A stretch of 8,631 nucleotides of DNA from Spirochaetales bacterium (GTDB lineage: Bacteria; Spirochaetota; Spirochaetia; ARS1246), in NCBI GenBank assembly GCA_018644745.1, contig JABGPX010000534.1, positions 1 to 8,631 of the forward strand, given 5' to 3'. Every line of letters starts with the position of its first letter. Position 1 is the stretch's first letter. The position numbers and the translations under genes are program-made. Shown one piece after another: positions 1 to 5,430 of this stretch. The notes beneath the pieces were generated by a model. The model was not told where the DNA came from. It searched no databases and was given only the letters and a program-made list of their open reading frames with translations.

Positions 1-94
1 GTGTGCGTATTATTCAAATGCGGCCGCGAATTTGATTATCAAGAAAATGGATCTTCAATTGCCTTTCGACTGTTGGCCTTTTACATTGAAAGGT

Positions 95-460
95 ATGAAA
101 AGCCCAAAGGTCGAAAACACCATCCCCGTGCTGCCGGTAAAGGATCTGGATCGCAGCCTGCGTTTTTATTCCGAAAAACTTGGATTTACCATCGATTGGC
201 GTGGAGGTGCGACGGCCTCAGTTTCGATTGGTGGCTGCCCTGTCATGCTTTCGGAGAACACCGGCAGCCATGGCCCAGCTTGGGTATGGATCGGATTACC
301 TGACGATACCCTTTTTAACACCTACAAGATGAAAGGCGTAAAAGTGTCGCAGGAACCTCTGAACCATACTTGGGCGTATGAGATGAAGTTTGAAGATATA
401 AACGGGAATGTGCTTTGGCTTGCGACGGAGACGAGAGAAGATCTCCCCCTGGATGATTGA
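95..460 (+). CDS. VOC-fold (glyoxalase / bleomycin-resistance-like) protein
   Basis: This encodes a 121-residue protein of the vicinal oxygen chelate superfamily, whose members include glyoxalase I, extradiol dioxygenases and bleomycin/fosfomycin-binding resistance proteins. The opening strand and helix are typical: IPVLPVKDLDRSLRFYSEKLGF at about residues 10-31, the 'D...S..FY...LGF' signature. The closing strand has FEDINGNVLWL at 99-109, equivalent to the family's 'DPDGN' turn. Glu96 or Glu100 could be a metal ligand, but the N-terminal His ligand of metal-dependent enzymes is not obvious. It is one betaalphabetabetabeta pair, the usual length for the family. I chose ATG 95 because homologues start just before this strand. 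In-frame ATG 47 and TTG 32 also exist, and GAAAGG at 88-93 lies too close to ATG 95 to be a good ribosome site. The neighbouring gene converges with a 38-base gap. The substrate cannot be deduced; fold assignment is secure, resistance or detoxification role is inference. Confidence 0.85.
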   Translation: MKSPKVENTIPVLPVKDLDRSLRFYSEKLGFTIDWRGGATASVSIGGCPVMLSENTGSHGPAWVWIGLPDDTLFNTYKMKGVKVSQEPLNHTWAYEMKFEDINGNVLWLATETREDLPLDD

Positions 461-498
461 CCCTGTGCCACGGACACACAGTCCAACTCAATCGTTCC

Positions 499-1848
499 TC
501 AATCCCAGCAATACACTCTCGTATGCAAGTCGGTCAAAATGCTCAAGTTCTCGTCATACAACACGTCGTCTATATTCTCGGCGAGAAGATAGGCGCCCAG
601 GGCCTTGCCGATCCAGGCTTCGTAGCCGCCTCGGTTATACGACTCCCGAGTAGGGAAATAGCCGTGGTTACCGCAGGAAGTGCTCGCGCAGAGGGTGTGC
701 TGAAAAGGGCTGGCGGCGCGCAGCCTCAGTACTGTCTCGGCAAAAGGTTCGCCGGGGAACGGTACCAATGCCACCGGGCCGAGGGCGGCGACGGTCTGCT
801 GATATTCTCTGAATGGACGAATCGGCTCGTTTAAGGCTTCGGTCACCGCTTGCCAGTAGCGGTACTCAGCCATATTCCGGCCCGGCTTATTTTTTACCGG
901 CTCGAAATCATCCAGCCGCTGCGCCGCCTCTTCGCGGGACGGTAGCGGGCGGTGCGGCAGCTTTAGGGTCTTTGTGGAAACATCCAACTCAAGATCTCTG
1001 AAATCTTTTATCGATCGCCATGCGGCCATCGAATCCATCGCTGCCCGTCCTCCGACTTCCCACAGCGAGGTCTCCCCGTCACCCACGGCGCTCATCGAGT
1101 TGGTTCTCGGAGCAATGTCGCCCACCGCGCCGTTCACAAAGAGGGTAGTTCCTCCGGTGAGGGATTCCATTCGATCAATCATAATCCCGGGCCAATCGCG
1201 GGACACTACACGGCTCTTTCCGTCGAATACGGTGGGATGGGCGCCGTAGTGAACTACGTTGGCTAGGGTACCTGTTTTGCTCTCTATTCGCAGTACCGTC
1301 ATGGTCGGATCGATCGCTCCCCAGAGATGCTGCCCGAGGCCGATAGAGTGATCTTGAAGAACCGCCCTTCGATTAACTCCGACCCGAGACTTTACTGCCC
1401 CTATGCCGATGCGCACGGCTACCGGACTCCGGTGTGCCTTGACGATGGCCTCGATAGCTCCGGGCACGAGGATGCCCTCACAGAATTCGGCGTCACGCTC
1501 TCCCCAACCCCATACTAATTGAGTGCGCGGGGCGCTATGTGTTTGAATTGAGCAGATAACAATGTGTTCTTCACATATACCGGTTTGTTCGCTGGCGCCT
1601 CTGCGAATCGCCTCTATAAGGTCATTATCAATAATCGTGGTATCTAAACTGAGCAGAGCTACGCGGTAACTTCCCCGCTCAAAGTATAAAGCCGTAGCAT
1701 TCAGCGGGTCTCTCACCGATTCGGCCTTCCTTTGCAGAAATGGGTCGGGATAGCCCATGAGAGGCGTACCTAGCGGCGGCGAGATGTTACACCGGCCGAC
1801 ACCGGCGGATAAATGGCTCTTTTCAAGTTCGTTCATGATGAGATACAT
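499..1848 (-). CDS. Neutral/alkaline non-lysosomal ceramidase-family amidohydrolase (compact form)
   Basis: This 449-residue protein belongs to the neutral/alkaline ceramidase family (zinc amidohydrolases that hydrolyse the amide bond of ceramide). The N-terminal AGVGRCNISPPLGTPLMGY (15-33) is the family opening 'G.g..DITPP.G..m.GY'. The four positions that bind zinc in Pseudomonas ceramidase have counterparts: His104 in 'QTHSAP', His204 in 'GAHPT', Glu367 in 'PGEPF' and Tyr404 in 'TRESY'. 'VNRR' (158-161) and 'NGAVGDIAPR' (239-248) are further family blocks. Classical ceramidases are about 650-700 residues, with a C-terminal immunoglobulin-like domain. This one ends soon after the zinc-binding core and has no visible signal peptide, so a cytosolic role on a different amide is possible. 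Two start candidates, ATG 1848 and ATG 1836, both lack a strong ribosome site. Codons are GC-rich, unlike the AT-rich gene upstream. Family membership is strong; ceramide as substrate is not shown. Confidence 0.8.
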   Translation of the reverse strand: MYLIMNELEKSHLSAGVGRCNISPPLGTPLMGYPDPFLQRKAESVRDPLNATALYFERGSYRVALLSLDTTIIDNDLIEAIRRGASEQTGICEEHIVICSIQTHSAPRTQLVWGWGERDAEFCEGILVPGAIEAIVKAHRSPVAVRIGIGAVKSRVGVNRRAVLQDHSIGLGQHLWGAIDPTMTVLRIESKTGTLANVVHYGAHPTVFDGKSRVVSRDWPGIMIDRMESLTGGTTLFVNGAVGDIAPRTNSMSAVGDGETSLWEVGGRAAMDSMAAWRSIKDFRDLELDVSTKTLKLPHRPLPSREEAAQRLDDFEPVKNKPGRNMAEYRYWQAVTEALNEPIRPFREYQQTVAALGPVALVPFPGEPFAETVLRLRAASPFQHTLCASTSCGNHGYFPTRESYNRGGYEAWIGKALGAYLLAENIDDVLYDENLSILTDLHTRVYCWD

Positions 1849-1989
1849 TGTGCCACGCCCGCGTCGCAGAAGGCAATATCAGGATTGATAATCGCCGGTG
1901 TGTGCTGCCTCGCGGTCCTCGGTGAGCTTCATCAGAAAAAGCGGCGAGAGGTACTCGAAAGTAAGTCTCGAGCAGATCCTACCGATTCT
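1849..1989. other. Spacer between ceramidase-like and P-loop genes; composition boundary
   Basis: This 141-base spacer contains no supported gene. The half next to the ceramidase-like gene is GC-rich and the sequence turns AT-rich at about 1985, at the edge of the P-loop gene. I see no clear -35/-10 pair for the ceramidase-like gene and no hairpin plus T-run. An open frame runs across it on the plus strand (1813-2145), but it lies mostly antisense to the P-loop gene and has no recognisable protein pattern. Confidence 0.4.
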
Positions 1990-2472
1990 CTACTCAGTAA
2001 TCATTACGTAATAGAACACTTTATCATTTTTGGCTTTATGGTTGTTCCAATCGCCTTCTATAGCTTCCTTTATGTTTTTTGCATCCGCGATATTTTCACC
2101 TCGCTTTTTACAGTGCTCCGTAAGCAGGTCGTCGGAAATATCTAAATAAACCACGGCTTCGCAATCAACTATTACCGAAGTAAATAAAGGGTGACCGGGT
2201 CTGACCTTCACATACTTATAAACAAGCCTGTCTATTTCAGCCCCCTTCTCTTCTGTCCATGGCGTCTGACTTAAAAACGCAGTTTCTTCTTCTGGTAGAT
2301 TTGGCCAGAGTACAGAGTCTAGGTCTTCACAGTTATATTGAGATAGTTGATCGAGCAGCGTCGTCTTGCCTGCGCATATCGTGCCTATCACACAGACTCT
2401 TTCCTGCTTGTGTCTTTCAAAGATAGCTTCTAATGTATTTATGGTTTCAATTATGGTAAAACTACCATTCAT
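1990..2472 (-). CDS. Small P-loop NTPase, nucleotide/shikimate-kinase-like
   Basis: This encodes a short P-loop protein (160 residues from ATG 2472, 166 from ATG 2490). The Walker A motif GTICAGKTT (residues 36-44 counted from ATG 2490) follows a hydrophobic strand RVCVIG, the arrangement of small kinases and AAA-like ATPases. A strand VVYLDIS at 113-119, followed by DDLLTEHCKKRGEN, resembles the strand and Arg-containing lid region of adenylate/shikimate-kinase-type enzymes. No convincing LID insert or known substrate signature is present, and the segment between Walker A and that strand (about 50-110) is acidic and unfamiliar. I prefer ATG 2472 because GGAG lies 9 bases upstream. ATGs at 2490, 2487 and 2481 are in frame but lack a spaced ribosome site. 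Cys39 sits inside the Walker A loop. The gene is AT-rich compared with the ceramidase-like gene downstream. The P-loop is certain; the exact activity, phosphotransfer or NTP hydrolysis, is unknown. Confidence 0.75.
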   Translation of the reverse strand: MNGSFTIIETINTLEAIFERHKQERVCVIGTICAGKTTLLDQLSQYNCEDLDSVLWPNLPEEETAFLSQTPWTEEKGAEIDRLVYKYVKVRPGHPLFTSVIVDCEAVVYLDISDDLLTEHCKKRGENIADAKNIKEAIEGDWNNHKAKNDKVFYYVMITE

Positions 2473-2576
2473 ATTATTCATCTCCATCATACTTCAACAT
2501 GGAAATAGAGTGATTAGGTAACTATCAAGGCGGTTCTCGTATTTCACCGCTGTTGCATTTGCGAAAATACCCACCG

Positions 2577-2594
2577 ATATTTGGCACCAAATAT
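2577..2594. repeat. Inverted repeat ATATTTGG-CA-CCAAATAT
   Basis: This is a perfect 8-base inverted repeat with a 2-base centre, about 105-120 bases upstream of the P-loop gene start and just downstream of a TATAAT-like box on the minus strand (2613-2608). The size and symmetry are those of an operator for a dimeric regulator. If transcribed, it could also form a short hairpin in the P-loop mRNA leader. No regulator can be assigned. Confidence 0.5.
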
Positions 2595-2607
2595 GCTTCA
2601 AACCTTT

Positions 2608-2613
2608 ATTATA
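2608..2613 (-). promoter_or_regulatory. Possible -10 box (TATAAT) facing the P-loop gene
   Basis: On the minus strand this reads TATAAT, the perfect -10 consensus. No good -35 is seen 16-18 bases upstream, so this is a weak promoter call or one that needs an activator. Transcription from here would give a leader of over 100 bases that includes the inverted repeat at 2577-2594. Confidence 0.3.
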
Positions 2614-2668
2614 CCGTCCCATTATTCGCACCATGTGGACGATAGGATATCCTGATTGAGCGTAAAAA

Positions 2669-2686
2669 TGTCGCACCGGTGCGACA
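2669..2686. repeat. 18-base perfect palindrome TGTCGCACCGGTGCGACA
   Basis: Positions 2669-2677 are the exact reverse complement of 2678-2686, giving a spacer-free 18-base palindrome in otherwise AT-rich sequence. It could be a regulator's operator, the terminal or subterminal repeat of an insertion sequence (the TG...CA ends fit several families), or a cruciform-forming site. No second copy was found in the window by eye. Confidence 0.6.
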
Positions 2687-2986
2687 ATGTAGTAATCTTT
2701 ACACCTTCATTATCCCCAATGAATAATTCAATTCAAGACTGCCTTCCGGCTCTAGTATATGCGAGCGCCGCGATACCCTCGCGACGGCGGCGAAACAGTA
2801 TGTTCCCGGAGTCAAAACGAATACACACGATTTTCGAACACCACTTTACCGACTTTAACGACCAAACCGACGTGAAGTACGCCGCAACGCATAGGAACCG
2901 CTTCAGAATCGCAAAAAATGCAAAATATATAGGTACATTTTTATCGGAACCGCAAAAGAGGCAAAGCTAAGGTAGGCAAATGAGCC

Positions 2987-2992
2987 TATAAT
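2987..2992 (+). promoter_or_regulatory. Possible -10 box (TATAAT) for the AraC-like gene
   Basis: A perfect TATAAT ends 6 bases before the only usable start codon (GTG 2999) of the AraC-like ORF. Transcription from it would begin at or next to the start codon, giving a leaderless mRNA. No matching -35 is apparent, so this may be chance in AT-rich DNA. Confidence 0.25.
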
Positions 2993-2998
2993 AATACT

Positions 2999-3433
2999 GT
3001 GGAATGTCGTGAACAGATCAATCAGGTTATAGCATTTATCGAAAAAAATCTCTGCAGCGGAATAACTCTGGACATACTCGGAGATACAGCAGGGCTCTAC
3101 ACCCTTGGACTTGGTACGAAACAGTTTAGTAAAACAGGTAAATACCTGGTTATGCCTGCAGTACAATGGGAGAAAGAACGAGAGATACCTATTGAGCTGG
3201 TGATGAAAACTATCCCGCCGGCTAGATATGCCAAGTTTACCCATTCGGGCTTCATCAATGAAATCGGGCGCGTGTATGAGTATATTTTCGGGACTTGGAT
3301 TCCTTCGACCAAACACCCGGTTTTTGATGAGTTTGAATTTGAGTATTACGACAAGGAAAAATACGGCGGGCCGGATGACCCGGAGGCCGAAACTGATATC
3401 TACATACCATTGGAAATTGTAAAGGAGATTTAA
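2999..3433 (+). CDS. AraC/GyrI-type transcriptional regulator with large internal deletion
   Basis: This 144-residue ORF joins two ends of a normally roughly 290-residue regulator. Residues 7-33 (INQVIAFIEKNL...ITLDILGDTAGL) are the first helix-turn-helix of an AraC/XylS DNA-binding domain. From about residue 45 the sequence is the second half of a GyrI-like effector-binding domain: KYLVMPAVQWEKE, then VMKTIPPARYAKFTHSG, YEYIFGTWIP and the 'GPDDPEAETDIYIPL' ending. The rest of the first HTH, the whole second HTH, the linker and the first half of the GyrI fold are absent, with the junction at about 3097-3130. The reading frame stays open. The product is unlikely to bind DNA normally, so this is probably a decayed gene or a retained fragment. 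GTG 2999 is the only start before an upstream in-frame TGA at 2981, and it has no close ribosome site. It ends 2 bases before the zinc-ribbon gene, so the two are co-transcribed. Confidence 0.7.
   Translation: MECREQINQVIAFIEKNLCSGITLDILGDTAGLYTLGLGTKQFSKTGKYLVMPAVQWEKEREIPIELVMKTIPPARYAKFTHSGFINEIGRVYEYIFGTWIPSTKHPVFDEFEFEYYDKEKYGGPDDPEAETDIYIPLEIVKEI
3421..3427 (+). promoter_or_regulatory. Ribosome binding site AAAGGAG of the zinc-ribbon gene
   Basis: AAAGGAG lies 8 bases before ATG 3436, inside the last codons of the AraC-like ORF. It fixes the start of the zinc-ribbon gene and allows translation to continue along the same mRNA. Confidence 0.7.
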
Positions 3434-3435
3434 TT

Positions 3436-3696
3436 ATGGAAAGAGAAAAATTCTGCCAAAGCTGCGGCATGCCCGCGAAAATGGATCCAAAAGGGGGCGG
3501 GCTGGAAAAAGACGGGACTGCGAATTCTCAGTACTGCAGCTACTGCTACGACGAGGGAAGCTTCACTCAACCGGATTTTAACGCGAAGCAGATGCAGGAC
3601 TTCTGCAAAGAAAAAATTAAAGAACAAGGTTCTTCACGGTTCTCAGCATGGCTGTTTACACGAAGCATCCCGTCACTTAAACGCTGGAAAGGGTGA
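3436..3696 (+). CDS. Small putative zinc-ribbon protein
   Basis: This 86-residue cytosolic protein matches the putative zinc-ribbon family in length and pattern. CQSCGMP at residues 7-13 and YCSYCYDEG at 33-41 give two CxxC knuckles that should bind one zinc. Between them is the characteristic 'KDP/MDPKGGGLEKDG' segment (16-27). FTQPDFNAKQMQDF (43-56) and a C-terminal FSAWLFTRSIPSLKRW (69-84) complete the family. The function is unknown. The family is often encoded beside AraC/GyrI-type regulators, as here, and may act in the same regulatory unit. It appears full length, unlike its damaged upstream neighbour. The stop codon is followed at once by the inverted-repeat block at 3707-3788. Family identity is confident; the role is not known. 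Confidence 0.85.
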   Translation: MEREKFCQSCGMPAKMDPKGGGLEKDGTANSQYCSYCYDEGSFTQPDFNAKQMQDFCKEKIKEQGSSRFSAWLFTRSIPSLKRWKG

Positions 3697-3706
3697 ACGG
3701 GTTTGT

Positions 3707-3735
3707 CCGCTGCGTGACGCCTACGACGGCAGCGG
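3707..3735. repeat. Inverted repeat CCGCTGC...GCAGCGG
   Basis: These are 7-base perfect arms (3707-3713 and 3729-3735) around a 15-base centre, starting 11 bases after the zinc-ribbon stop codon. The arms are GC-rich and could form a stem that stops transcription or protects the mRNA end, but no T-run follows. Its right arm overlaps the left arm of the next repeat by GG. Confidence 0.5.
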
Positions 3736-3788
3736 CCAAATAAACGCAGGACGCAAAACGCTTCGTTGCATCGTTCCGTTATTTGGCC
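3734..3788. repeat. Imperfect 55-base hairpin with GGCCAAATAA / TTATTTGGCC arms
   Basis: Ten-base perfect outer arms (3734-3743 and 3779-3788) enclose a second, bulged pairing. Left-hand GGACGCAAAACG can pair with right-hand CGTTGCATCGTTCC around CTT, leaving a few unpaired bases. The whole is a long imperfect palindrome with extrahelical bases. It could be a REP- or MITE-like element, a bidirectional mRNA-end structure between convergent genes, or a recombination site. It lacks the canonical integron attC core (RYYYAAC / GTTRRRY), so I do not call it attC. Confidence 0.55.
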
Positions 3789-3797
3789 CACAATCCT

Positions 3798-3953
3798 CTA
3801 TAGTTCATTCACGCTTTGCGACTTCGATTCTAATAAACTCCGGCAAGTAGGATGGCGTGCAGTTTCTCGTAACAGGTTCGTCCTTGTAAAGCCCGGGGTT
3901 TTTCCGTCGCTGACATCTGAGACAAGCTTCTTAGCCCTTGCCGACAAAACCAT
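3798..3953 (-). CDS. Orphan 51-residue ORF with strong ribosome site
   Basis: On the minus strand ATG 3953 follows AGGAGG (3967-3962) with an 8-base spacer, the best ribosome site in the window. The ORF runs 51 codons to TAG at 3800-3798. The product is basic and Ser/Thr-rich, beginning MVLSARAKKLVSDVSDGK and ending QSVNEL. It has no membrane segment, Cys cluster or recognised domain. It lies 50 bases downstream of the glycosidase-like gene on the same strand and could be its last operon member. It could also be the 5' stub of a larger gene truncated by whatever brought in the inverted repeats at 3707-3788, since it ends just before them. I do not recognise it; the start signal is convincing, the protein itself is not proven. 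Confidence 0.4.
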   Translation of the reverse strand: MVLSARAKKLVSDVSDGKTPGFTRTNLLRETARHPTCRSLLESKSQSVNEL

Positions 3954-3961
3954 TATGTGAA

Positions 3962-3967
3962 CCTCCT
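3962..3967 (-). promoter_or_regulatory. Consensus Shine-Dalgarno AGGAGG before the orphan ORF
   Basis: Read on the minus strand this is a perfect AGGAGG, 8 bases before ATG 3953. It is the main reason for treating the short ORF downstream as a possible gene or truncated gene. Confidence 0.6.
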
Positions 3968-4003
3968 CTTTGTATTAACTCTTCTGCCGGATAACGTCTC
4001 GGA

Positions 4004-5377
4004 TCAAGCCTCTGCATGCCGGCTCATGCGCGATCCCTCGGCTTGCTTGCCTCGTATTCCGGCAAATTCCGAATACCACTCTGGGAGATTTGTCTCGAAG
4101 CGGAAGCTGTGCCGTTGAAGTCCCAACCGCCAGACATGTCGGTAGAGGTACTCCTTTGTAGAGAGAAATGCCCTGGCTGCATCCTTCCTCCACCTGTGCC
4201 ACTCCAACCCTGACAGGACGGCCTGGTGCGCCTCGGCCAGTTTGAGGCGGCCCTCGATCTGCTCCAGACGCCAAGTCTTCCGTGATCCCCTCGCCAGTCT
4301 GTCGAAGAGCGGGCGACAACGGTCCGGATCCAGTTCATCAAAATCGCCCATCCCGTGAAGCAACTCACTCCAGCTTTCGCCATCAGTTCCAAAATGACGT
4401 TCAGCGTATGCACGGATTACCGCATCTGCGGTACCAAATTGTCCTGAAGCGAGACCGGCCACAATGGCCTTATTCAGGTCATCGTGGTCACCCTCGGAAT
4501 ACGCTAGAAATCCCGAGGCGCGGCGCGAAATTAAATGTCCAATCGTTTTCTCGAGACGGACGGGGGCGATATTTGCGCCGTAATGGCAGTATGAATCACG
4601 GTTGCTCTTTTCCCCGTATGCAATATGGACAAAGGCTTGCTCACAGCATCCCTTAGGAATGGGACGCACGGCATAATCCGTCTCACCATAGGGCAGGTGA
4701 TAGGACATGGCCTGAAAGAACCCGGGAGCTTTGGAATCCGCCCATTCGGTGAACTCACGATGATCATCGTCCGACCACCACCAGCCCCACAGTTCGACCT
4801 GGAGGTCGCTGAAGAACTCCCGCGCCAGCAACGCAATCTGCTTGAAGAGTTTACCAAAGGTAACAATCCATGGTCGGCAACTATCGCAGGCGCAGCCGCC
4901 GTAATCATAGGCTCCGCCGGAAATGCTCTCCAGCCGCAGCCCTCGAGCTTCGAAATCGCTAAAGAGCCGCCGGTAGTCCTCCAGAATCATCTCTGTCACC
5001 CCGGGTTTCGACGGGCATACAAGCTGACCAAACATGTGTTGGTCCTTTGTAGCTTCGGATTCCGGCTGGACTTGATCAGAAAAGACATGGTTCGGGGTGA
5101 CAACAAGCCCAAGTCCCAGTCCGGCTTCGGCAGCGCATTCGAAATTGGCGAATTTCCTGGCCCAGACGGCCTCAGGCATGTTGAACAATCTATGGCGTTT
5201 CTCGTAGACGTTGTAGAGGTCGATTGTGTCAAACCAGTCGCTGAAACGGTTAAACCCCCAGAACTTTGCTTCGGCCAGCAATAACGCCATTTCCTCAGGT
5301 AGCGTGGATTCATATGTGTTCCCGAAATGCGAAGGCGCATAGAGTTCTCGTGTCTCAAGTCGGTCGATCTGGTTCAT
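4004..5377 (-). CDS. Uncharacterised glycosidase-like (TIM-barrel-type) protein with CxCxxC motif
   Basis: This encodes a 457-residue protein that I take to be a cytosolic relative of the GH20/GH67/DUF4838-type (beta/alpha)-barrel glycosidases. Evidence is pattern-level: an N-terminal barrel-like region (GFNRFSDWFDTI at 41-52, GLGLVVTPNHV at 88-98), a conserved-looking SISGGAYDYGGCACDSC (151-167) with Cys162, Cys164 and Cys167 as a CxCxxC cluster, a Trp-rich strand ELWGWWWSDDD (195-205), then ICP-like 'HIAYGE' (251-256) and FLAYSEGDHDDLNKA (290-304). Acidic residues at strand ends (Asp158, Glu295) are candidate catalytic groups. The CxCxxC next to an acidic tyrosine-rich turn is known in some DUF4838-like proteins. 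No signal peptide is visible. After about residue 330 the protein is helical and charged. The start at 5377 is supported by TTAGGAG 10 bases upstream. Codons are GC-rich. Substrate and activity are not known; family placement is tentative. Confidence 0.7.
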   Translation of the reverse strand: MNQIDRLETRELYAPSHFGNTYESTLPEEMALLLAEAKFWGFNRFSDWFDTIDLYNVYEKRHRLFNMPEAVWARKFANFECAAEAGLGLGLVVTPNHVFSDQVQPESEATKDQHMFGQLVCPSKPGVTEMILEDYRRLFSDFEARGLRLESISGGAYDYGGCACDSCRPWIVTFGKLFKQIALLAREFFSDLQVELWGWWWSDDDHREFTEWADSKAPGFFQAMSYHLPYGETDYAVRPIPKGCCEQAFVHIAYGEKSNRDSYCHYGANIAPVRLEKTIGHLISRRASGFLAYSEGDHDDLNKAIVAGLASGQFGTADAVIRAYAERHFGTDGESWSELLHGMGDFDELDPDRCRPLFDRLARGSRKTWRLEQIEGRLKLAEAHQAVLSGLEWHRWRKDAARAFLSTKEYLYRHVWRLGLQRHSFRFETNLPEWYSEFAGIRGKQAEGSRMSRHAEA

Positions 5378-5430
5378 TGCATCACTGCTCCTAATGTCTC
5401 TACCATCATGGCGAACGGCCGCTTAAGCTG

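Larger units (their letters stand above)
2491..2998. other. Gene-poor intergenic stretch with palindromes
   Basis: This roughly 500-base stretch lies between the divergent P-loop gene and AraC-like gene. Short open frames exist on both strands (2494-2676 minus, 2656-2970 plus), but none has a good ribosome site or recognisable domain, and I do not call them genes. The stretch holds an 18-base perfect palindrome at 2669-2686, an 8-2-8 inverted repeat at 2577-2594, possible -10 boxes facing both outer genes, and a locally GC-richer block at about 2755-2915. The patchy composition and palindromes would suit the degraded end of a mobile element or a regulatory region. I could not identify a transposase remnant. 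Confidence 0.4.

Noticed and set aside
463..481. Small inverted repeat CTGTG...CACAG between the VOC and ceramidase-like genes
   Set aside because: It has only a 5-base stem with a 9-base loop and no T-run. This is too weak to call a terminator, although it sits where one would be expected.
1813..2145. 110-codon plus-strand frame with a hydrophobic C-terminal half
   Set aside because: It overlaps the P-loop gene and the start of the ceramidase-like gene in antisense, lacks a ribosome site, and its hydrophobic look comes from reading Lys/Glu-rich codons backwards.
2494..2676. 60-codon minus-strand frame upstream of the P-loop gene
   Set aside because: It crosses the putative P-loop promoter and inverted repeat, and has no ribosome site or family pattern.
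2656..2970. 104-codon plus-strand frame in the intergenic stretch
   Set aside because: There is no ribosome site at its start, the 18-base palindrome lies inside its first codons, and the translation shows no recognisable fold. It may be a fossil of a mobile sequence, so it is covered by the finding on the palindrome rather than called as a gene.
2903..3316. 137-codon minus-strand frame
   Set aside because: It is antisense to the AraC/GyrI-like ORF, whose protein motifs are clear.
3707..3735. Rho-independent terminator of the zinc-ribbon gene
   Set aside because: The stem is plausible but no T-run follows on either strand, so it is recorded as an inverted repeat only.
3734..3788. Integron attC site
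   Set aside because: The hairpin has bulged bases like attC, but the simple sites RYYYAAC and GTTRRRY are absent, no integrase gene is present, and neighbouring genes are not cassette-like in orientation.
4625..5284. 219-codon open frame on the plus strand
   Set aside because: It is wholly antisense to the glycosidase-like gene, which has clear protein patterns and a ribosome site. Long antisense frames are common in GC-rich genes, and its translation shows no recognisable domain.
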